Assembly: GCA_030831265.1 (NCBI GenBank)
Contig: JAURLM010000077.1
Span: 1-33,016 of the forward strand
Origin: Chloroflexota bacterium
GTDB taxonomy: Bacteria > Chloroflexota > Dehalococcoidia > Lucifugimonadales > Lucifugimonadaceae
Direction of reading: 5' to 3'
Length of the DNA stretch: 33,016 nucleotides
Below, in pieces: positions 25,181 to 32,991 of this stretch (positions are counted from its first letter, which is position 1; each line of letters starts with the position of its first letter). The translations under genes were made by a program, and so were the position numbers. Below the pieces are notes generated by a model. The model was not told where the DNA came from. It was given only the letters and a program-made list of their open reading frames with translations, and searched no databases.

Positions 25181-25459
25181 TGCGCAAATCTCCTTTTGGT
25201 CAGGTTTCCTACCCGTTCGATGCGTTTCTTTGCCACGTTGCCGTGCAGCGCCCTTTAGTGCTTCACCTGTTGGCGGAACATTGTCCCGCTGCGAGTACAG
25301 GCTACTTTGCGACGTTGCCGGTAAAGGCGTTGTCACGCAGTTGCCTGCGGTAACGACCGAGAGCCCGGACAGGCTCGGTGGTCGCTTTTTTATGGAGCGT
25401 GTGCCGGTGCGCGTGCGTAGAGACGCAGTTTGCTGACTGGCAGTCGAGAGGCCCGTCTG
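25181..25459. other. groE leader region with hairpin and opposite-strand terminator-like structure
   Basis: Together with the CIRCE and promoter entries this covers the gene-free stretch 25181-25585. The leader of the groE transcript contains an imperfect hairpin at 25354-25384 (CGACC/GGTCG ends, GAGCC/GGCTC core). Read on the plus strand this hairpin is followed by a T6 run (25386-25391), like an intrinsic terminator, although no plus-strand gene precedes it. No protein gene is supported here. Confidence 0.5.
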
Positions 25460-25486
25460 TTAGCAGTCGGGCACAGCGAGTGCCAA
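25460..25486 (-). promoter_or_regulatory. CIRCE operator (HrcA-binding) of groES-groEL
   Basis: TTAGCAGTC (25460-25468), nine bases, then GAGTGCCAA (25478-25486). The CIRCE consensus is TTAGCACTC-N9-GAGTGCTAA, so 16 of 18 arm positions match and the spacer is exact. It lies immediately downstream of the predicted start of transcription, the normal place for repression by HrcA. hrcA is not in the window. Confidence 0.88.
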
Positions 25487-25496
25487 TCAGCGTCGA

Positions 25497-25525
25497 ATTG
25501 TAGGAACAGGCGGGAGCACAGTCAA
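25497..25525 (-). promoter_or_regulatory. Sigma70-type promoter of groES-groEL
   Basis: On the minus strand TTGACT (25525-25520), a 17-base spacer and TACAAT (25502-25497) match the vegetative consensus at five of six positions in both boxes. Transcription should begin near 25490, at the edge of CIRCE and about 310 bases upstream of groES. Confidence 0.8.
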
Positions 25526-25585
25526 CAGGCAGTTGGCAGGGGAGGTGGGTCAGGATGGGGAGACTTACCGCAACTCTGACCCCAC

Positions 25586-26527
25586 CTACTTCCTTTGTGC
25601 CAGCCAGCTTCCTACTACTACGAGGGCGGCTCCGGCGTAGAGTTCCGGGCCGACTTTTTCGCCGAGTATCCACCAGCTGAAGATGACTCCGAAGATAGGC
25701 TGGCTGAGTGAGATGACAGTCACCCTTGATGGCAGGTAGTTCTTCAGCAGGTATGTCTGGCCCAGGAACCCGAAACCGGCTATCAGCACACCCGTGTAGA
25801 GCAGTGCAACCGTCAGCCGCGTCGTGAGCACCCAGGGGTCACCGGCCTCGAAGAAAAAGCCCGCGATAACAAAACTCACGATGCCGAACGCGGTCTGCGC
25901 CATGAGCAGCTTGACCTGCGGGATGCCCTGCGCCTGCTGCGAGATGTAGACCTGTCTTGCTCCCAGCAGGATGGCCGAACCCAGCATCAGCAGGTCACCG
26001 ATGATGAATTCGGTGCCGAGCGTAAAGCTTTTCGCAAATACGGCCACCACACCTGTGTAGGCGACCAGCGTGCCGAGTGTGCGCTTGCGAGACATGGAGT
26101 CTCCGGGCACGAAGAAGTGGGCGAATACGGCGGTCCAGAGAGGGAACGTTGTGCTGACGATGACGGCGTGACCGGCTGTCGTGTAGTCCTGACCAACGTT
26201 CATAAAGGCGAGTTGGACGGAGAAGAGTAGGCCGAGGAGGATCATCGGGCGCACTTCGTGGCCGTAGATACGCAGACTCTGGCGGGTGACTATGGCGTAT
26301 ATGAGTACAACTATGCCGCCGAGAACAAAGCGCAGCCAGCCGAGGCGCAACGGGCCAGCGTCTTCGAGTCCAGCCTTGTTGGCGACGGGGTTTCCGGCCC
26401 ACATCGTGGAGAGCAGCAGTGCGAATGCGGCCGCGCGGAGTGTCAGCGGTTGGCGTCCGCGTTTAGGCGGGCTTGCCGTTGATTCGGCAATGTCTGCGTT
26501 CTGTGCGGGCTCAGGGGTTGATGCCAA
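25586..26527 (-). CDS. EamA/DMT-family transporter (RhaT-like)
   Basis: 313 residues with about ten hydrophobic segments in two EamA repeats of roughly 140 residues. The first starts near AAAFALLLSTMWAGNPVANKAG and the second near FIIGDLLMLGSAILLGARQVY. It ends ISLSQPIFGVIFSWWILGEKVGPELYAGAALVVVGSWLAQRK, the characteristic closing segment of the family. A cytoplasmic N-terminal extension of about 28 residues is Pro/Ala-rich. The start is a TTG at 26527, with GGAG about 12 bases upstream. Such carriers export amino acids, nucleosides or other metabolites, and the substrate cannot be told from sequence alone. It lies upstream of the groE promoter on the same strand. Confidence 0.92.
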   Translation of the reverse strand: MASTPEPAQNADIAESTASPPKRGRQPLTLRAAAFALLLSTMWAGNPVANKAGLEDAGPLRLGWLRFVLGGIVVLIYAIVTRQSLRIYGHEVRPMILLGLLFSVQLAFMNVGQDYTTAGHAVIVSTTFPLWTAVFAHFFVPGDSMSRKRTLGTLVAYTGVVAVFAKSFTLGTEFIIGDLLMLGSAILLGARQVYISQQAQGIPQVKLLMAQTAFGIVSFVIAGFFFEAGDPWVLTTRLTVALLYTGVLIAGFGFLGQTYLLKNYLPSRVTVISLSQPIFGVIFSWWILGEKVGPELYAGAALVVVGSWLAQRK

Positions 26528-26730
26528 GGTTGGAAGGTTGCTCCGGTCAGGCCTCGTTCGTGTGCGGCGACTCAGTGTATGCCTGTTGTGAACGGCGAGA
26601 ACACTTGGCTGCTACACGCAGGGTGGTCTCTCAAGAATGCGAACGAGGGGCAGCGGCAGGCGCGTCACGGTGGTAAAGTCACTTTTCGTCAGTCTGTAGA
26701 TGGGCGTTTGTAGATGCGTACCTGTGGGAT

Positions 26731-26916
26731 TCAGCGGTAGATAATGTCTGCGTATACACCCCGGAGCGTGATTTGCCTGATGTCCGGGATGCCGTGCAAC
26801 TTGCGCGGTATGACCAGCGGCGTCGGGCGCCGCATATGCCGGTACGCGTACCTGAGCGCGTGGCGACGAGATGATTCGATGTAACTGCCAAATGGCGGAA
26901 ACGGAAGGACAATCAC
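26731..26916 (-). CDS. Possible small protein, 61 residues, unrecognised
   Basis: A minus-strand frame from a GTG at 26916 to TGA at 26731 encodes VIVLPFPPFGSYIESSRRHA at its N terminus and ends GVYADIIYR. Codon third positions are mostly G or C across the frame, as in real genes here, and the residue mix (aromatics, Arg/Ile-rich second half PRKLHGIPDIRQITL) looks protein-like. There is no good ribosome site, and I do not recognise a family. It diverges from the CLC gene and lies in an otherwise gene-poor 530-base stretch (26528-27058). No gene is supported at 26528-26730. Confidence 0.4.
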   Translation of the reverse strand: MIVLPFPPFGSYIESSRRHALRYAYRHMRRPTPLVIPRKLHGIPDIRQITLRGVYADIIYR

Positions 26917-27058
26917 GAGTAACGCCGAGAAAAGTCAATCCGACTCAGCTGATTCAGATCACTCCAGGCACGTAAGATTTGCACTCCCGCGGATAATCAC
27001 GGCGCAACGCAAGCCCCTGTTCGGAACTCTCAAGCGGAGCGAGTTAACCGTTAGCCTT

Positions 27059-28768
27059 GTGCTGGCGGTGCTGGTAGGGGCTTCGGCTGCTGGGATCGCA
27101 TACATTTTTCACAACTTTGTCGACTGGCTCCAGTTCATATTCTTTGAACAGGGTCAGAGCGTCCTGGGTTTCATGGGTGACTACTGGGTCATCATCATTC
27201 CTGCGCTTGGTGGCCTGATTGTTGGCCCGCTGGTCTACTTCTTTGCCAGGGAGGCCGGTGGACACGGTGTGCCTGAAGTGATGGCAGCCGTGGCGTTAAG
27301 GAGTGGACGAATTCGTCCGCGTATCCTGGCCGTAAAGTCTCTGGCTGCTGCTATTACGATTGGCAGTGGCGGTTCTGCAGGCCTGATCGGCCCGATCGTA
27401 TATGTAAGTTCAGCCGCAGGTTCTACGATCGGCCAGAGGCTCTTCCTGCCGTCAGACTGGATCAAGACCCTTGTTGCCAGTGGTGCCGCTGCCGGAATAT
27501 CTGCCACGTTCAACGCTCCGCTGGCCGGTATCTTCTTTGCTATGGAGGTCATTCTCCGTCGCTATGAGAGCCGCGCTTTCGGTGTCGTGGTGCTTTCGTC
27601 CGTGGTGGCTTCGGCAATCACACAGCGCCTGGTAAGCGATGCGCCCGCGTTCCTGGTACCTACCTACAAAGTGGTCAGCTCATGGGAGTTCCTTTTTTAC
27701 CTTGTGCTGGGGATCCTGGCCGCGATAACGGCCCATCTCTTCGTGACCGTATTGTTCACCGTAGAGGATCTATTCAAGAAGGTAGAGTTCATTCCCCCGT
27801 ACATGCTCCCGGTCTTCGGTGGGTTAATTGTTGGGACGATCGGTCTTGCGTATCCAGAGGTGTTCGGCGTCGGCTACGAAGTCATCGATGTATTCGCCAG
27901 GCCGTTCGGTGCTGTTGACGGGGCGCTGGTCGGGTCACTGGGCGCAGGCTTGATGGCCGCGCTGGTGCTGCTAAAGATCCTTGCTACATCTGTAACCCTG
28001 GGCTCAGGCGGTAGTGGTGGTGTTTTTGCACCGTCACTGTTCATTGGTGCGATGCTTGGTGGGGTGTTCGGGGCCGGTGTCAATGAACTGTTCCCGGATA
28101 TCACCGCGCCGAGTGGCGCTTATGCCGTGATTGGCATGGCCGCAGTCTTTGCCGGGGCCGCGAGGGCGCCTGCGACCGCGATCATTATCCTGTTCGAGAT
28201 GACGCGCGACTACCAGATCATTCTTCCGTTGATGGCGGCTGTGGTCGTCGCAGTCGTCGTGGCGCAGGCGTTGCGCAAAGAGAGCATTTACACGTTCAAG
28301 CTGCGACGCAGAGGCTTGGACATTGATGGCGCTGTTCATGAGGACGTGCTGGACGCCGTACACGTGAGGGACGTCATGACGCGGGAGTTCCCGACCGTGC
28401 GGCCGGATACGTCCGTCTCTGAGTTGACCCACCTGTTTGCAGAGACAGGCCACCACGGGTTCCCGGTGGTTGACGAGGACGGGTATCTTGCTGGCGTGGT
28501 GACTATGACCGACCTGCAGAAGGTCGGCAATGGCGAGCACTCGACTGTTGACGACATCGCAACTCACAATGTCATCGTGGTGTACGAAGACCAGACATTG
28601 CATGATGCGCTCGCTCGGTTCGGCGGCCAGGATGTCGGCAGGATCCCGGTAGTGACAAGGTCTGACCATCGTCACCTGGTGGGAGTGCTACGCCGCCATG
28701 ACATCATCAAGGCGTATGCCCGCCAGATCAGCACCACGCTGGCCGGGCGGGCCGGAAGCAGGCCCTGA
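27059..28768 (+). CDS. CLC-family chloride channel/transporter with C-terminal CBS pair, coupling glutamates missing
   Basis: 569 residues from a GTG at 27059. Motifs: GSGGSAGLIGP at 102-112, NAPLAGIFFAMEVI near 152-165, GSGGSGGVFAPSLFIGAMLG further on, and AVFAGAARAPATAIIILFEMT. A pair of CBS domains follows (VRDVMTREFPTVRPDTSVSE; DDIATHNVIVVYEDQTLHDA). The gating motif GxEGP reads G-L-I-G-P, with I110 in place of the gating glutamate (E. coli E148). E. coli E203 aligns with V164. CLC exchangers need both for proton coupling, so this looks channel-like. The open frame extends upstream to 26884 (residues such as FALPRIITAQRKPLFGTLKR before the first helix) but contains no ATG, GTG or TTG there, so the true start is unclear. 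The CBS pair may sense adenine nucleotides. Confidence 0.93.
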   Translation: MLAVLVGASAAGIAYIFHNFVDWLQFIFFEQGQSVLGFMGDYWVIIIPALGGLIVGPLVYFFAREAGGHGVPEVMAAVALRSGRIRPRILAVKSLAAAITIGSGGSAGLIGPIVYVSSAAGSTIGQRLFLPSDWIKTLVASGAAAGISATFNAPLAGIFFAMEVILRRYESRAFGVVVLSSVVASAITQRLVSDAPAFLVPTYKVVSSWEFLFYLVLGILAAITAHLFVTVLFTVEDLFKKVEFIPPYMLPVFGGLIVGTIGLAYPEVFGVGYEVIDVFARPFGAVDGALVGSLGAGLMAALVLLKILATSVTLGSGGSGGVFAPSLFIGAMLGGVFGAGVNELFPDITAPSGAYAVIGMAAVFAGAARAPATAIIILFEMTRDYQIILPLMAAVVVAVVVAQALRKESIYTFKLRRRGLDIDGAVHEDVLDAVHVRDVMTREFPTVRPDTSVSELTHLFAETGHHGFPVVDEDGYLAGVVTMTDLQKVGNGEHSTVDDIATHNVIVVYEDQTLHDALARFGGQDVGRIPVVTRSDHRHLVGVLRRHDIIKAYARQISTTLAGRAGSRP

Positions 28769-28783
28769 CGCTTCTCGGAGCGG

Positions 28784-29902
28784 CTATCTCGCCGCAGCTA
28801 CGGCTCTTTGGGCCACGCCTTCAACGGCGTTGCACCAGCGCGTAACTATCACGAGGCCGTGTTCGGGGTCGATATTGACCGTGTTGCCTCCTGCTCCCGA
28901 TGCTGCGAACAGAGATTCAGGCACTGACGCGCCGTACCGCTTGCCACCGGTGTTCAGCCACCACATAAGTCCGTAGCGGTCGTTCTGCGAGCACGGCTGA
29001 CGCATCATCTCGAACCAGCGTTCCGAAACAAGCTGCCGGTCTTGCCACTTACCTCCATTGAGAAACAGCAGGCCGAAGCGAGCGTGGTCGTAGGAGTTGA
29101 TGTGGATGCCACCGCCCCAGTGAGCGCCGCCCGAGACGGATTTCATGCGCTTGCCGTTGATATCGACTACCGAGTTACGGTAGCCGTGCCATTCCCATGT
29201 ATTGCTGGCGTTGATGGGCTGCATGATGGAGCGACGCAAAACGTCCGGCAATGGCTCGTCCCACAGGGCGGCAAGCGCGAGCGCGCAGAGGTTCACGCGC
29301 ACATCGTTATATTCCCAGTGCTCACCGGGCCGCTTGCGAACATCACGCGCTCCTGCGCCCCCGGAGTTGACCGAGCGGTTCCAGTCGACCGTGTCCGGGC
29401 GGTCCCACAGGGTTCCCTCCCATTCCGAGGTCTGCTGGAGCAGGTGCCGCCATGTGATTTCCGCGTTATGGCCGGATGTGAACGGTTGCAGCGTTTGTCC
29501 GGAGGAGACATCTCGGATGGAGACATCCTTGATGTCCTCGATGACAGGACGGTCAAGATCCTCGAGGCGACCGGAATCAAAGGCAAGTCCGGCGACGGTG
29601 GCGAGGTAGCTTTTCGTTGCGCTGAAAGTTACGTCAACGCGGCCGATGTCACCCCATTCATGGACGATGTAGCCATCTTTGAGGATTAGTCCCGCGGGGC
29701 CGCCGCGCGGTCGAATGGGGCCAAGTTTCGCGGAGTATTCCGGCGGGTCGGCAGAGACGTTGACGGTGGTGATGTCTTCCGGCCACGGGATCTCGTTGTC
29801 GATTGCGAAGCGGGATGCGTTTTCGAGGGCTGCGAGATCAAGACCAAGTGCCGCAGGGTCTCGCCGCTCCCACAGGGCGGGCGATGCTGGCGGAAAGTAC
29901 AT
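28784..29902 (-). CDS. Serine hydrolase, beta-lactamase/PBP class C family
   Basis: 372 residues from the ATG at 29902 (GGAG ten bases upstream). Upstream in-frame sequence lacks similarity. SxxK is S94-A-T-K97 in VTFSATKSYLATVAGL. The second motif is Y198-N-D in HWEYNDVRVN. A third region, GAGGNTVNIDPEHGLVIVTRW, is where HxG or KxG usually lies. There is no clear secretion signal, so it is probably cytoplasmic, like many esterase-type members of this family. Substrates range from peptides to carboxyl esters, and no specific one can be named. It converges with the CLC gene (15 bases between stops). Confidence 0.9.
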   Translation of the reverse strand: MYFPPASPALWERRDPAALGLDLAALENASRFAIDNEIPWPEDITTVNVSADPPEYSAKLGPIRPRGGPAGLILKDGYIVHEWGDIGRVDVTFSATKSYLATVAGLAFDSGRLEDLDRPVIEDIKDVSIRDVSSGQTLQPFTSGHNAEITWRHLLQQTSEWEGTLWDRPDTVDWNRSVNSGGAGARDVRKRPGEHWEYNDVRVNLCALALAALWDEPLPDVLRRSIMQPINASNTWEWHGYRNSVVDINGKRMKSVSGGAHWGGGIHINSYDHARFGLLFLNGGKWQDRQLVSERWFEMMRQPCSQNDRYGLMWWLNTGGKRYGASVPESLFAASGAGGNTVNIDPEHGLVIVTRWCNAVEGVAQRAVAAAR

Positions 29903-30065
29903 CTGTTTGCAGGCTCCGGTGTGGTTTTTGTCAGTGTGTGCGGGGATAGTAGCGGAAAGTCGCTGTCGGTGTTTCGGGCTCGTGCAGTTCTTTGCAGTTT
30001 GCGGCAGCAACACAGATGTATTCTCCTGCTGGTCCAGGAATCCCGGCCGGATAGGAGGTCTTCAA

Positions 30066-30656
30066 ATGAGCAACGAACAGAATCCGGCGGTTGCCATGGC
30101 GTGGGAAGGCTCACGCCAGATGAACGGCGGTGAGCTCGAAGCGGCGGTTGCCACGCTGACTGAGGCGATACGGCTTGATCCTAACCGCGTTCATGCGTAC
30201 CAGGTACGGGCAGAAGCGTATCGGCGACTGGGCAACGACGCTGCTGCCACGGCTGACGCAGCAACCGTTACGAAGCTACAGCGAGAAGGGAGGTGGGCAG
30301 AGAGGCGTGCGAGTATCTGGACACCGCTCAACGAGGATAAGGATGCAAGCCTGTTTTCGTTCGAAGGCAGCATCGGACGGAAGAGATATGTGGAGCACTG
30401 GGGCGTGTCCCTGCTCTTGCATATCGTTGTAGTTCCGTTGGGCGCAGTTTTTTTCGCACTGGGTCCGATTGCTGCCTGGACTGGGGTGCTCTTGCTTTTG
30501 ATCACATTCGGTATTTCAACCTGGATTGCCTTGGCCGGGGCCGTGAAGCGAGTGCGCGACCTTGATCAGCCGGGTCAGTTGGTGCTGCTGGGATTCATCC
30601 CGATTGTCGGGGCGATCCTGTGGCTGTACCTCGTGTTCAAGGAAGGCGAAGAGTAA
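30066..30656 (+). CDS. TPR-DUF805 membrane protein
   Basis: 196 residues from the ATG at 30066, with a perfect AGGAGG seven bases upstream. In-frame sequence further upstream, to 29679, is antisense to the hydrolase and not protein-like. Residues 1-70 form about two tetratricopeptide-like helices (AMAWEGSRQMNGGELEAAVA; LDPNRVHAYQVRAEAYRRLG). The second half is a DUF805 domain beginning FEGSIGRKRYVEHW with about three membrane segments (LLLHIVVVPLGAVFFALG, GVLLLLITFGISTWIALAG, LVLLGFIPIVGAILWLYLVF) and the RVRDLDQPG loop. The exact role of DUF805 is unknown. The TPR part should lie in the cytoplasm for protein contacts. It stands alone on its strand. Confidence 0.88.
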   Translation: MSNEQNPAVAMAWEGSRQMNGGELEAAVATLTEAIRLDPNRVHAYQVRAEAYRRLGNDAAATADAATVTKLQREGRWAERRASIWTPLNEDKDASLFSFEGSIGRKRYVEHWGVSLLLHIVVVPLGAVFFALGPIAAWTGVLLLLITFGISTWIALAGAVKRVRDLDQPGQLVLLGFIPIVGAILWLYLVFKEGEE

Positions 30657-30813
30657 GGCGGCCTGATCCCTGGGATTTTGACACGTGCGGCCACCCTGGC
30701 TGCGCTCCGGAAATGCAGTCACATGTGGTCACTGGCAAGACATCGCGATCTTGCTCGTGGATGACAGGAGTGGACCAAGGTTGGCTGCTTTACACAAGCC
30801 GACCGGCTATCAC

Positions 30814-31758
30814 CTAATCCTCAAGTCGCTTGAGGTACTGGCCTATCCAGTCATAGTTGACGAGGTTTGCATAGGCTTCCATCAGGGCTTTCGTTATGGG
30901 GCCAGCGGGTGCGCCATCGCCAATCTTGTTGCCTTGCACCGTGCGGACACCGCAAACGCAAAGCGAAGTTGATGTCAGGAACACCTCGTCCGCGGTTGTC
31001 GCGTCGAACATGTCGATGTCCTGTTCGACCACCGGCACGTCAATCGTTTCCGCCAGCTCTATCGCCGTCTCCCGGCTGATTCCGCCGAGCACGTACTGGG
31101 GCTTCGGTGTGTATATAACGCCATCCTTAACCGTGAACACGTTCGAGCCGATGCCCTCCGTCAGGAAGCCGCGGGTGTCCAGCAGGATGGCCCACGCCTC
31201 CGGGTCATGCGCCTTCGCCTCCATGTCCGCCATGATGAGGTTCAGGTAGTTGTGAGACTTTGCTCGTGGGCTGAGCGACTCCGGTGGCGTGCGGCGCACT
31301 GAGGGCACCCATACATCTATACCGTCCCGGTACAGCCGTGCGCGTGGCTTCAAGGGCAGGGGAGCGCATTCGATGATGACGTTCGGGCCGCCCGCCGTTT
31401 CCCACATATCGCCGCCGACGAGATCGACACCGCGCGAAACGCGCTGGCCTACCCAGAAGTCGTCATCCGGGCCGAGCAGCGAGAGATTCGCCGCCAGCAC
31501 ATCCTCGGTATGCCGGATCATCTCTTTCTGGGTCATGCCCGGGTCTATATGTACATACTTGAGCGAGTTGTAAAACCTGCTGATGTGCTCCTCAAGTTTG
31601 AAAATCCTGTGTCCGAATGTTCGTGTCATGTCGAACACGGCATCGCCATACTTGAAACCCCTGTCCCTGAACGGAACTCGGACCTCGCTCTCCGGCACGA
31701 TCTCGCCGTTGAAATAGGCGACGCGCTCGCCTTGCCTGCGGCCGGGAATGGTGGTCAT
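30814..31758 (-). CDS. Class IV PLP-dependent aminotransferase (branched-chain aminotransferase-like)
   Basis: 314 residues, the usual size for BCAT, D-amino-acid and (R)-amine transaminases. It opens YFNGEIVPESEVRVPFRDRGFKYGDAVFD, typical of this fold. K167 in SPRAKSHNYLN is the Schiff-base lysine. The class IV signature runs from TEGIGSNVFTV (about 200) to GGISRE (about 225-230). ADEVFLTSTSLCVCGVR is the cofactor-binding loop. Substrate-pocket residues do not settle whether it prefers branched-chain amino acids (ilvE-like), D-alanine or amines, so I give no symbol. It is not beside leucine or valine biosynthetic genes. It diverges from the unrecognised gene at 31924. Confidence 0.93.
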   Translation of the reverse strand: MTTIPGRRQGERVAYFNGEIVPESEVRVPFRDRGFKYGDAVFDMTRTFGHRIFKLEEHISRFYNSLKYVHIDPGMTQKEMIRHTEDVLAANLSLLGPDDDFWVGQRVSRGVDLVGGDMWETAGGPNVIIECAPLPLKPRARLYRDGIDVWVPSVRRTPPESLSPRAKSHNYLNLIMADMEAKAHDPEAWAILLDTRGFLTEGIGSNVFTVKDGVIYTPKPQYVLGGISRETAIELAETIDVPVVEQDIDMFDATTADEVFLTSTSLCVCGVRTVQGNKIGDGAPAGPITKALMEAYANLVNYDWIGQYLKRLED

Positions 31759-31868
31759 GTCGTGGGTTTCCTCAGGGAATCAGATGGGTTTAGCGGCTTT
31801 TCTCGTGTGGAAATGTTACCCGGCATTGAGAACTGCCTCAAACCCGTTCGGTGGCGCGGATGAACGGG

Positions 31869-31899
31869 ATATATGTACACCTGTATATGTATGTACATG
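31869..31899. repeat. TATATGTA repeats between the aminotransferase gene and the gene at 31924
   Basis: TATATGTAC (31870-31878) and TATATGTATGTACAT (31884-31898) form direct and partly inverted copies in an otherwise GC-rich divergent promoter region. Similar AT-rich words recur after the gene (32809-32877). This may be an operator or promoter. Confidence 0.45.
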
Positions 31900-31923
31900 C
31901 CAGTTCGGAAATGAGGGTTATGG

Positions 31924-32580
31924 ATGCCTGGAATCATTGTGAGCCGACCGATCTTCAACAAGCTGTTCAAGCTCGCCCATGACGAGAGTTTGAGCATTAA
32001 CGCGTTCCTGACGAAGCTCCTAGAGAACACAGGGCCGGACGCCCTGACACAGGCAGCTGTCGGGAGGCCGCAGGGAGGTGAGGCGCCTGCTCCCGAAAAT
32101 TCCAGTGCAGGGGAATCACAGATCTTCGGCAGCGAGCAGTCTGAAGAAGCCGCTCCGCAACGTCCTGCCACTCCGGTTACCGCTCCCGCACCGACACCGA
32201 GATTTGCCGAGGTGCGGACGGTCGAATATGAACAGCCCCGGCAGGAACAACCGGTTGCCAGTGCCCCGGAATCCGAATCGGCGAGCCGCGCCCCCGGCCG
32301 CAGGATTGGCAACACTATCTGGGACAAAGTTGTCTCGATGGAAGGCCACAGGTTTGCCACCAGCCGTGGCAAGAAGTTCTCCTACAAGGTGCCCGGCGAG
32401 TACATCGTGGTCAGGGAGTCGAGCGCGCGTATCCCGCGCAGTCAGTTCGATAAGGCGCAGAAGATGTGGCCGGTTGCCGGACCTTCGAGGCTGGTGGGCG
32501 TCTACGCACCGTCGGTGGTGTGGGCCGTGATGAAGGAAGCGTCAGAGGCCGAAGCGGCAATGGCCGAGGCTGCGAAGTAG
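31924..32580 (+). CDS. Unrecognised two-part protein, possible DNA-binding N terminus
   Basis: 218 residues from the ATG at 31924, with GAGG about seven bases upstream. An N-terminal segment of about 36 residues (VSRPIFNKLFKLAHDESLSI followed by NAFLTKLLENTG) has a short strand and then helices, like a ribbon-helix-helix repressor, but this is a weak resemblance. A long Pro/Ala/Glu-rich linker (about 40-125) follows. The C-terminal domain (about 127-205) has GNTIWDKVVSMEGHRFATSR, FSYKVPGEYIVVRESSARIP and RLVGVYAPSVVWAVMKEA. I do not recognise this domain. The AT-rich repeats flanking the gene could be its own binding sites (inference). It could be a small regulator or an accessory protein of unknown type. 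Confidence 0.72.
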   Translation: MPGIIVSRPIFNKLFKLAHDESLSINAFLTKLLENTGPDALTQAAVGRPQGGEAPAPENSSAGESQIFGSEQSEEAAPQRPATPVTAPAPTPRFAEVRTVEYEQPRQEQPVASAPESESASRAPGRRIGNTIWDKVVSMEGHRFATSRGKKFSYKVPGEYIVVRESSARIPRSQFDKAQKMWPVAGPSRLVGVYAPSVVWAVMKEASEAEAAMAEAAK

Positions 32581-32808
32581 CTTTTCTCTGGCAGATGACC
32601 GGTTGACGGTGTGGTCGGGGCGGCAGAGGCTGTCGTCTTTCCCGCTGGTTTCTGCCGTCCGGAATCGCTGGTATCGCTCGCTCGTGACACACGGAGAATT
32701 CTGCCGTTCATGAGCTGTTCAGTGTGTGCGTGTTTGGTTGCTAGTCGGCCAGCACCTTGTTGTCACCGGCGGTTCTTTGTCCACCGGCGCAAGCGCAAAA
32801 TCGCCACC

Positions 32809-32877
32809 GATATATCCCATATATCAGGAACAACTTATGCAGCTATACATACATATATATATATACAGATACATATG
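32809..32877. repeat. AT-rich palindrome and (AT)n/TACA microsatellite
   Basis: GATATAT (32809-32815), CCC, ATATATC (32819-32825) is a perfect palindrome. About 20 bases on, a TATACATACATATATATAT-type tract runs to ACATATG (32877). It is echoed by TATATGTA words upstream of the gene at 31924. Confidence 0.6.
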
Positions 32878-32953
32878 GGGTGCCAGCGACTGTTAAGCTA
32901 CGGTTTACAGGCCATGGTATGTACGCATTCAAACCGTTATCCGGACCGAGTCC

Positions 32954-32991
32954 TGTCATCCCGACCGCAGCGGAGGGGTCTTACTTTTCGA
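32954..32991 (+). repeat. Dispersed intergenic repeat, copy 2
   Basis: Begins TGTCATCCCGACCGCAGCGG and matches the 5161-5198 copy at about 30 of 38 positions, in the same orientation. The two copies are 28 kb apart. Confidence 0.55.

Noticed and set aside
26612..26938. Overlapping minus-strand frames in the region before the CLC gene
   Set aside because: The frames at 26612-26938 and 26679-26912 have poor composition; only the 26731-26916 frame looks like coding sequence.
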